A stretch of DNA of 64,000 bases from Wurfbainia villosa (Eukaryota; Streptophyta; Magnoliopsida; Zingiberales; Zingiberaceae). A program made the translations under genes and the position numbers. Location: positions 64,380,325 through 64,444,324 of the forward strand of contig CM046005.1 in the NCBI GenBank assembly GCA_025175895.1. Reading direction: 5' to 3'. Below, piece after piece: positions 56,969-64,000 of this stretch. Under the pieces are notes generated by a model. The model saw only the letters and a program-made list of their open reading frames with translations, had not been told where the DNA came from and made no database searches. Position 1 is the stretch's first letter. Every line of letters starts with the position of its first letter.

Positions 56969-58202
56969 TGATGTGAGCAAAATATATAGGGTTTTAGGAG
57001 TAGTTTTCACTCACATCTTGTTGCATTTTATACTTGTTTCATTTCATATCATACTTTGTTTTCCATGCATTTCCTATTTTCTAGTTCAGAGATCTACTCT
57101 TTATGCTTTTGTGTTTTCCATGGTGGTGTGGCATTGGGACGATTTCGACGCAATTAGGTTTTTTCCAGGTTTCAGGAAGATCCAGCCTCATGTCTATATA
57201 AGGAAAGCTATGGCCAAACCCTAGGGGGGAGGCACAATGGTCAGGATGGCACACCGACGCCCTAAAAAGCATCGGGAACTCACAACGGGGAGGAAGGAAA
57301 TCGTTTGAGGATCAAGTTCTGCACTTCAACGCCAGAGAGAAGAGCCATAGTGCATTGTAATTTACGTTCCTTGTGCAATTTACATTATTTATATGAATTT
57401 GATTATGCTTTGTGTTTCTCTTCTCGTATTCATGGAGTAGATTCTCTGATTCTAAGATTAGGGAGTAGTTTGTGAGTGTAGAACATATTATTTCAAATAT
57501 ATTTCTATTCTTGAATCCATATTTGCAATTGATGTTTGTTTAGATCGATAGTTATTCGTTTTAGCTTTCTATCTACTGTGCATAGCTGAGACGAGGGGTG
57601 ACAACCCTCGTATCAAAGATTTAGGAGAACTAAGGAGGAGCCTAAGGGTTGACCTCTCTCTGATAACCGCGGATAGAAGGGTGTGATAGAGTCGGGAATG
57701 AGACACGTTCTGATTCGTCATAGGGATTGTTTTGGCATCCTCATACCGTCTACCCCATCCTAAAGCCAGGGGTCGACCTGGTATGGCAGAGGTAGTTCCC
57801 GATAGATGCGAAGTCTAATCGGGGAAGTGTATGATGTCCCTTCCACAAGACCGTAGTTAGACGTCTCAGCAACACCCAATTGGTAGCATGTTTTGTGATG
57901 CATAAGCGAAATCAAAATCCTAGAATTCCCTCCAAAGACTCGTAGAAACCCTTCTCTTCCTCCATGTGACACCGTACTAGAGTTAAGACCGTCGCCAATC
58001 CTCGTAATCACAACTGCTAGAACTAAACTCTGAACAAGAACGTCCATCGAACAATTAGTACTCGAATCTTAGTCCCTGTAGTATCGATAATCTATTTATT
58101 ACTTAACGACATCTGTGCACTTGCAGGCGTTGAGCATGAGCACACGCTTCGAGTCCTCAACGGTTCCCATCGCGAGATTTGAGGATGCATTCGCGTGTAT
58201 CA
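56969..58202 (+). repeat. Gyp-1 3' LTR
   Basis: 1,234 bp, TGATGTGAGCAAAATATATA to GCGTGTATCA. TATA box TATATAAGG at 57195-57203. Compared with the 5' LTR it lacks about 150 bp after TTTTGTGTT (near 57113). Confidence 0.92.
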
Positions 58203-58207
58203 AGTAC

Positions 58208-58625
58208 ACAGACACATTAGTCCTATGTATTGTGAGATGTATTGGCTCCTTAAATCTATAGGTGCATGCTTTCTAGGGTAAGCCCTAGGCTAGTTCCATT
58301 TTGCATGAAAATTAAAAATAGAATAGAGTATAACAAAAATATAAGTTTTAAGTCCTACTCTATTACGCACATACATAATTTTCGTCTAAGCAGACTAAAC
58401 TCTGCTTCAGATAAGGGCTTAGTAAATAGGTCTGCTAGGTTCGATTTGGACTCCACGTATTCGAGTTGTATGGTCCCACTTGCTATATGTTCTCGAATAA
58501 AGTGGTATTTGACCTCTATATATTTGGTCCTAGAGTGACAGATTGGGCTCTTGGTTAAATTAATTGAACTACTGTTATTGATGTAAATTTTAGTGTTGTT
58601 AAAGTTAAGTTCAAGTCTTGGAGAG
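58208..58625 (-). other. Cop-B sequence downstream of RNase H
   Basis: Reverse-strand continuation of Cop-B after the Gyp-1 insertion. It contains decayed RNase H-tail codons (LADLFTKALI-like reading near 58420) with stops. No other gene. Confidence 0.6.
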
Positions 58626-59829
58626 TGTGTTTCATCTAAAGAAGCTGAGCGACAAACTCACCCATTGCGACGTATTCGGCTTCGGTGGTAGATAAGGCAA
58701 TATAGTGTTGCTTTCTACTACACCAACTAACTAGATTTGTGTCGAGAAGTTGACAACAACCACTCGTGCTCTTTCTATTGATTTTACTACCAGCATAATC
58801 CGAGTCGGAGTAGTCGATTAGTTCGAACTCGTTAGATCTAGGGTACCAAATTCCTATGTTTAGTGTATCCTTTAGATATCTAAGGATGTGTTTGACTAAT
58901 GTTAGGTGCGACTCCTTAGAACAAGTTTGAAATCTTGCACACATACTCACTGCGAATAGTATATTGGGTCGACTCACAGTTAAGTATAGAAGACTACCTA
59001 TTGCACTCCTATAATATTTTAAGTCTATTGATTTTCCTTCTAAGTCTTCTCCTACATTAACATTTGCAGCCATTGGTGCATTAATTACCTTAGCATTTTG
59101 CATTCCAAATCTATTAATTAATTCCTTGGCGTATTTATGTTGATGTAGGTAAATTCCTTCTTTAGTTTGTTTAATTTGTAAGCCTAGAAAAAATGTTAAT
59201 TCTCCTACTAAGTTCATTTCAAATTCACTTTCCACTAGTGAAATGAACTCATTTAATAAGATTGAGTTGGTTGTTCCAAATATTATATCGTCTACATAAA
59301 TTTGGGCAATAAATATTTCTTTGCCTACGGATTTTACGAAGAGAGTTGGGTCGACTAAGCCTTGGCTAAACCCTTTAGACTTGAGATAAATGGAAAGTCT
59401 TTCATACCAAGCTCTAGGAGCTTATTTTAGTCCATATAGGGCTTTCTTAAGTCTAAAAACATGGTCGGGTTTGTCTAAGTTTTTTAATCCAGGGGGTTGG
59501 CTAACGTAGACTTCTTCCTTAATGAGACCATTTAAAAACGCTGACTTCATATCCATTTGAAATAGTTTAAATCCTCGATGTGCAGCGTAGGCTAATAACA
59601 TTCTAATCGATTCTAGTCTAGCTACGGGGGCATAGGTATCATCATAATCCAACCCCTCTACTTGACTAAAACCTTTTGCGACCAATCTCGCTTTATTTCT
59701 AACTACTTCACCTTTGTCATCGAGTTTGTTTCGGAATACCCACCTTGTTCCAATGATCATTTTATCTTTAGGTGGGGATACTAATTCCCAAACTTCATTT
59801 CTAGTGAATTGAGCTAGCTCTTCTTGCAT
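58626..59829 (-). pseudogene. Cop-B pol: reverse transcriptase and RNase H
   Basis: One frame from 59829 to 58636 with a stop just before 59422 (after KKALYGLK, where relatives have QAPRAWY). RT: MQEELAQFTRNEVWELVSPP, TRWVFRNKLDDKGEVVRNKA, catalytic Asp in FQMDMKSAFLNG, and the YVDD box encoded at 59287-59298. RNase H: YSDSDYAGSKINRKSTSG and STTEAEYVAMGEFVAQLL near 58640-58760, then a stop. Close to Cop-D pol in layout, diverged in sequence (for example KQTKEGIYLHQHKYAKELIN). One or two nonsense codons only, so the domain is well preserved. Confidence 0.9.
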
Positions 59830-59892
59830 ACCAATAATCCAATCGGGATCAAGAAGAGCTTGTTCAATTGATTTGGGTTCGATTTTCGAGAT

Positions 59893-60426
59893 TTAAGAGA
59901 TTTGACTAAGGTTTTTGTATGATGCTCTAGTTCGAACCCCTAGGTTGGGATCACCTATCACTTGATTGATAGGATGATTCGATTGTAACCTAGACTGACT
60001 CGGGTTAGGATTTATACTATACTCATTTTTATGGTTAGATTCAGGTCTAGTATTAATCGGTTCATCAATTGGTTCTACTACGGATTTTGTAGCTTTATCT
60101 CCTTCGTCGAATACAACATTAATGGTTTCTTCAATTTTAAGGGTTTCATTATTGTAGACTTTATAGGCTCTACTTGTGGTTGAATATCCTAAGAATATTC
60201 CGGTATTTGTTTTAGAGGTGAATTTGCCTAGGTAGTCCTTAGTATTTAGGATATGTGCCCTACATCCAAATACCCTAAAGTATTTAATGTTGGGTAATTT
60301 TTCATGGTAGATTTCATATGAGGTCTTAAGGTGCCTCTTGACTAGTAGTATTCTATTTTCGACATAACAAACCCTACTAACGGCTTCTGCCCAAAACCTA
60401 TCGGGTAGGTTGTACTCGTTTAACAT
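59893..60426 (-). pseudogene. Cop-B pol: integrase C-terminal region and linker
   Basis: Same frame as the RT part, separated from it by a stop near 59892. MLNEYNLPDRFWAEAVSRVC, YFRVFGCRAHILNTKDYLGK and GIFLGYSTTSRAYKVYN are the usual C-terminal integrase motifs of Ty1/copia. The linker to RT (VVFDEGDKATKSVVEP) is acidic and variable. Confidence 0.88.
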
Positions 60427-61024
60427 GGTTCTAGCAGCTTCTTGTAGGGTTCTATTATTTCACTCGACTAGATAATTTTGTTGTGGGGTTCTAGGATAGG
60501 AGAACTCATGGTGGTATCCATTTAGGTTACAGAAGTCGGTGAACCTATGGTTTTTGAATTCACCACCATGATCGCTTCTAAGTCTTTTAATCTTAAGGTT
60601 CTTTTCGTTTTCTATTAATTTACATAAGTTGGTCTAAGGTATCACTTTTGTGTTTAAGGAACCTAACCCAGGTGAACCTAGAGTAGTCGTCAACTATGAC
60701 TAAGCAGAATTGACTTCCATTTAGTGACTTGGCACCATGAGAATCAAATAGGTCTGAGTGTAGAAGCTCAAGTACACTTTTGGTTCATTCTTGGTTAATT
60801 AGTTGATGTTGTGCCCTAGTTTGTTTACCTTGTTGACATGCATTATAGATTTTATTGTCTAAATTGTTAAGGTTGGGCAAACCTCTAACTAAATCATTCT
60901 GACTCATTTTGTGAATGAGTCTTAGGTGTGAGTGGTCGAGTTGTCGGTGCCACAACCAAGATTCCTCATGCTGTGTCATAAGACACTTGGATGAGGAGTT
61001 GGGTAAATTAATTGTGTATATGTT
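60427..61024 (-). pseudogene. Cop-B pol: integrase core and zinc finger, broken
   Basis: The zinc-finger part WLWHRQLDHSHLRLIHKMSQ (with Asp where His-X2-GH is usual) and ACQQGKQ are open at 60785-60979. The core (60430-60785) is readable as DLFDSHGAKSLNGSQFCLV and VDDYSRFTWVRFL but shows stops and at least one frameshift near 60625. It continues upstream into 62765 after solo LTR S5. Confidence 0.8.
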
Positions 61025-61029
61025 GCTAT

Positions 61030-62764
61030 TGTTGGGATGTATACTGAAAAGTCTATTCTTTGTATGAACATCTTTATTTTTGAAATGAGAATCACATGAT
61101 CATTGTTTGCATATTTATGGTTATGCATATTGTCTGATACATTACATTGTAGATAACATGGTGTGTGGTGTCACACAGAAGATCATGTTATCAGTTCCTT
61201 GTAGAGTATAAGTAGAGGCTCACAACCAAGATGATTTTGGACAAACCATTGGTATGGTTGTAGTGTAATTTGGTATTGGTTTGTCTTGACCATAGAATTA
61301 CACTAGTACACTTTGTGTGTATTGAGCAGGACCGACTTAGAGGTGATTCAATTTATTGCTGACTACATAATTGAATCACACCTCGGATATTATGGTGTAC
61401 ATGCTCTTAATCCCGATATAATAACGGGAACATGTACTTAGTATTTATTTCTTTGATTTACCAATGGGCGAGATTTATAGATTAAATTGATAGGCTCGGT
61501 AAGTTGGGAAATAATATTATTTACATGGTGTGTCATTGATTAAAGGAGGAAACTGTGTCCTATGTATTAGGATGATGATGTCCCCTTGAGGAGCTCATAA
61601 GGATCATCATGTAAACCCTGTAAGTGGACTTGGTCCGGCATGATGATGAGGTTGAGTGGTACTACTCATGGAGTTAGATGTTGATTAATTAATTGTCAAT
61701 AAATTAATTAATTGATTGACATTCGATATCTTAAACACGGGGAGACATTTGTACAATTAATATATTGAGCCCATATTTATTTATGGGGGTTTGTGAGGTA
61801 GATCAATGATAATCCTCTAGTGGAATGGATTATCATTAATGGATCGGATTTTATGTGGGTCGGATCCATTAGGTGGCCAAGATCCAACTCCTCCTCATGG
61901 TCCCTATTGTAGCCTATTAAAACTCTCATGAAGCCTAGATCCAACGGACACAATTAAAAGGAGGCTTGGGCAAAATCTATAAATAAGAGGCAAGGCATGG
62001 GTGGCAAAAAAATAGGATTTTTGTGATTCTAGGTTTTGCTTCCAAGGGTTGGGTAGCAACTTGGTTGGCTTCTCCCTTAGGGCCGGTGGCAACACAAGAA
62101 AAGGATAATGGTTTCTTCTTCTCCTTTGATCTTGGCCGACTTCTCCTTCTCCTCTCCTAGGGCGGCTCCTTCTTCCCTCAAGTCTTGGCCAGTGGCAACA
62201 AGAGTTTCTCTCTTTGCCAGCGCCCATCTCCCTTTCTTCCTCTCCTTGGTCGGTGGCAACATCCAAGCTAGGTTGCTTGGTGGTCGGCACTAGATAGGAG
62301 AAGAAGTGTGTTGGTTATCTTCTTTTGTTCGGAGCGAACAAGGAAAGGAAGATACGCGATCTAGGAGGCTTCAACTCTTGGAGGATCGTTGCCCACACAA
62401 TGTCCAAGAGGAGGATAGGACATACAATAGAAGATCAAGAGGTAAACAAGAGGTATAATTCTTGTTTAAGTTTCTTTCTTGTTCTATGTAATTTGTATGT
62501 AATTGTATGTGGTTAATTTACTTGGACCCCGAAGATAAACACAAAAATCGGCAATCCGTACATCATCTATTCCGCAGCTAATCGAGGAAAAGAGTTAGGT
62601 TGCTTGAACAACAAGTTTGTTCAAGCGACCACTCTAATTGAATAGCACGATGATGGGTCGGTTGCTTGGGTAATCCATCTTCATCAAGGATTAATTTTTT
62701 TAATCCGGGGATGCAGATAGGATTGCCATGCACAAGTGACCGAGGTGGTAAGCAATTCCCTACA
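61030..62764 (+). mobile_element. S5: solo LTR of a copia-type family, in Cop-B pol
   Basis: 1,735 bp, TGTTGGGATGTATACTG to GCAATTCCCTACA. Target duplication GCTAT (61025-61029) / GATAT (62765-62769), four of five bases. TATA box TATAAATA at 61978-61985. The pre-integrase coding sequence of Cop-B continues on both sides. The 3' end resembles that of S3. No internal region. Confidence 0.85.
61978..61985 (+). promoter_or_regulatory. TATA box of S5
   Basis: TATAAATA followed by GAGGCAAGGC; fixes the LTR orientation as plus. Confidence 0.6.
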
Positions 62765-63073
62765 GATATTCCTAGTTCCTTTAAGTATAGTTTTAAAGGT
62801 GTCATTAGTTTTAATTAAGCATTCATTTTCTAAGAATGTAACCTTATAGTTGTTATCACACAATTGGCTTACACTAAGTAGATTATACTCAAAATTTTCG
62901 ACTAAAAGAACATTTCGTATTGTAAAGTTAGAGTTTAGCTCAATATCACCTGATTCGATGATTTTGAGTTTCCCATTGTTTCTGAAAGCTATCGATCCTT
63001 GACTTTTGAATCTGAGCTTCAAAAATTTTAGTTGGTCTCCGGTCATGTGTCGAGAGCACTCACTGTCCAACAT
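62765..63073 (-). pseudogene. Cop-B pol: aspartic protease / pre-integrase N-terminal part
   Basis: MLDSECSRHMTGDQLKFLKL carries the Ty1/copia protease motif, but the catalytic DSG has become DSE, which should abolish activity. It continues with IRNVLLVENFEYNLLSVSQL, as in Cop-D. Truncated by S5 at 62764. Confidence 0.85.
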
Positions 63074-63651
63074 CCATTGATCCTACATATATAGTAGTTG
63101 GATCGGATATTGAAATTTTAAGAGTTGGTTGAAAGTTATTAGTCCTAGGAATCATCTCACACTTTCTACATGATCAAACATGTTATCCTTATGTGTTCTG
63201 TGATATGACTTCAATTTTACTTGTTCAGATTTAGTGAATTGAAACTAATCAACCTTGGGTTAGATTCGAAATTAACCCTTAGCTCATCAAGTAACTTTTT
63301 TGAGAAATTGGCTTCCAGATCGTGGCGAGGCACAGAGGCCTTCTTTGATCGAAACAATGACCACTTCCTTAGACAAAGCCAAATTCAAGAAATCAACTAC
63401 TTGAGTCACTTAAGATCACTTCCTGATCTAACTAGTTAAGGATACGGTGAGGTAGCTTGAGCTAGTTCAACTTAGTCGAGTGCACCAAGCTAGATACGTC
63501 TTATCTAGTTCGGACGCACAAGACTTTGTTTCCCTAATGTACTATCATCTCGCCGTGTCCCAGTACTATGTTATCAAGATTGATGAGTTATTGACCCTAT
63601 CTAGCCGTTCTAAAAATAAAAAAAAAATAAATAAGCATGCAAAGACTAATT
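63074..63651 (-). other. Cop-B gag-pol spacer
   Basis: About 580 bp between Gag and protease. On the minus strand it shows the same order of blocks as Cop-C 25840-26270 and Cop-A 11290-11581 (AGATGATAGTACATTAGG, GCTTGGTGCACTCGAC, TAAGGAAGTGGTCATTG). No long open frame; one reading (VPRHDLEANFSKKLLDELRV) is conserved with Cop-C (VPRHNLEVNFSKRLLDELRV). Either a decayed coding link or a conserved RNA element. Confidence 0.6.
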
Positions 63652-64000
63652 TCATGTGATGGAACAAATAAATTTAGTACTAGCTCCCCCTAGACCATTG
63701 AATCGATTCGGTCTATCGACATAGTGGATTTGGTCCTTGGGAACCCAGTACTTATTATATCCTAATTGTGAAATTAAAGCGGTCTTAGGGACCCATGCTT
63801 GGACTTGTTTTCTATTACGGTTCACAATTGACATATACGACTTGTTAGTCATGGTTGATCTAAATCCTAGTCCGGCCTTGTTGTACACGACCCTTTGCAA
63901 TCCAAGTAGTAGGTCAAGTCCTTTGGATCCTAAATTGAACCTTTCCAACATTTTCCTAAGATCTTCGATTTGTCCTTTCAAGAGTGAGTTCTCAACTTTG
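63652..64000 (-). pseudogene. Cop-B Gag, C-terminal part (continues beyond the window)
   Basis: KGQIEDLRKMLERFNLGSKG is a coiled-coil segment, then VVYNKAGLGFRSTMTNKSYM and QVQAWVPKTALIS, ending KYWVPKDQIHYVDRPNRF: the conserved Gag C-terminus shared with Cop-C 25595-25813. No stop in the visible part; its N-terminal half lies beyond 64000. Confidence 0.85.

Larger units (their letters stand above)
29233..58202 (+). mobile_element. Gyp-1: Athila-like Ty3/gypsy element, gag-protease only
   Basis: 5' LTR 29233-51041 (interrupted by TRG-3), primer site at 51048, gag and protease 51358-55522 (interrupted by S4), untranslated region 55523-56968, 3' LTR 56969-58202. Exact target duplication AGTAC at 29228-29232 and 58203-58207. 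RT, RNase H and integrase are absent: the protease frame ends and is followed almost at once by the motif that normally lies after pol in this lineage (GCGCTTCTTGGAAGGCAACC near 55562). About 6.4 kb without the nested insertions. Confidence 0.88.
7109..64000 (+). mobile_element. Cop-A: Sirevirus-type Ty1/copia element, 5' part only; outermost level of the nested stack
   Basis: The 5' LTR starts TGTTGGTACAGGGGCAC at 7109 and ends CGATCCAACA at 9702. It is followed by an initiator-Met primer site, a gag remnant (9871-11215) and a spacer (11216-11581). At 11582 the minus-strand element Cop-B interrupts it. Cop-B does not end inside the window, so Cop-A's pol (if any) and 3' LTR lie to the right of 64000. 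It shares its LTR family with Cop-B, Cop-C and solo LTR S2. Confidence 0.7.
11582..64000 (-). mobile_element. Cop-B: Sirevirus-type Ty1/copia gag-pol element, minus strand, running off the right edge
   Basis: Its 3' LTR is at 11582-12260 plus 28000-28432. The 3' non-coding region is at 28433-29232, RNase H, RT and integrase at 58.6-61.0 kb, protease at 62.8-63.1 kb, and gag from 63.65 kb to beyond the window. Cop-C sits in the LTR, Gyp-1 in the 3' non-coding region (TSD AGTAC), and solo LTR S5 in pol. It is the only element of this LTR family here that keeps pol, though pol is dead. The possible left target duplication is AGAAG (11577-11581); its partner is outside the window. Confidence 0.75.

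Noticed and set aside
62077..62293. Frames inside S5 (Ser/Pro-rich and Arg/Glu-rich)
   Set aside because: They are LTR sequence downstream of the TATA box, open on both strands by composition.
1..64000. Integrated plant pararetrovirus or host gene
   Set aside because: All RT/integrase motifs have Ty1/copia order (protease-integrase-RT-RNase H) with LTRs; there is no movement protein. No host gene family is recognisable.

Overview
The window looks like intergenic heterochromatin from a large plant nuclear genome, most likely a monocot. This rests on nested LTR retrotransposons of Sirevirus (Ty1/copia) and Athila-like (Ty3/gypsy) type, initiator-tRNA-Met primer sites, and LTR style. The species cannot be fixed from sequence; a Zingiberales-type monocot is only a guess. 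I see no intact host gene, RNA gene or CRISPR array. Every recognisable coding region belongs to a transposable element, and nearly all are broken by stops, frameshifts or insertions.

Layout. 1-7108 is older background: short tandem-repeat blocks (1-910), a degraded intron-containing transposon gene with a putative gypsy-type transposon domain (1435-3890), a satellite array with 148-bp units in an alternating A/B order (about 4060-5895), and a partial second gene copy (6146-7108). At 7109 the nested stack begins. Cop-A (plus strand, starts 7109) has solo LTR S1 in its LTR. At 11582 it is interrupted by Cop-B (minus strand), which runs off the right end and carries a broken pol at 58.2-63.1 kb. 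Cop-B holds three insertions: Cop-C (12261-27999, plus, gag only), which itself contains the gag-only elements TRG-1 (12492-17645, minus) and TRG-2 (17989-24112, plus); the Athila-like Gyp-1 (29233-58202, plus, gag plus protease but no RT or integrase); and solo LTR S5 (61030-62764). Gyp-1 contains the gag-only TRG-3 (29845-50262, minus) in its 5' LTR and solo LTR S4 (51595-53759) in its gag. TRG-3's gag is split by Cop-D (34255-48047, minus, gag-pol). Cop-D's LTR is split by a fold-back/Mutator-like element FB-1 (34379-37988), which holds solo LTR S2 (35256-36332). Cop-D's gag is split by solo LTR S3 (43873-45768). The deepest path is Cop-A > Cop-B > Gyp-1 > TRG-3 > Cop-D > FB-1 > S2, seven levels, most supported by target-site duplications that I could align.

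How the parts work together. Only Cop-B and Cop-D carry pol remnants. Cop-C, TRG-1, TRG-2 and TRG-3 encode Gag only and, if ever mobile, must have used reverse transcriptase and integrase from autonomous relatives. Consistent with this, otherwise different LTR families share the primer-binding site, the LTR start (TGTTGGTGCA), a U5 end block (CTATTCACCCCCCTCTAGC) and polypurine tracts, which are the sites such shared machinery must recognise.

Points that deserve attention: the 10-bp palindrome CAGTCGACTG repeated about 35 times, nearly all in LTRs of different families; LTR pairs that agree except where these palindromes cluster, where one copy is scrambled into GATCGATC-like sequence (possibly a sequencing or assembly artefact of methylated DNA); a second copy of the LTR start lying 300-420 bp before the true 3' LTR in four elements; the palindrome array in FB-1; and an AT-rich gag segment coding for asparagine-rich repeats.
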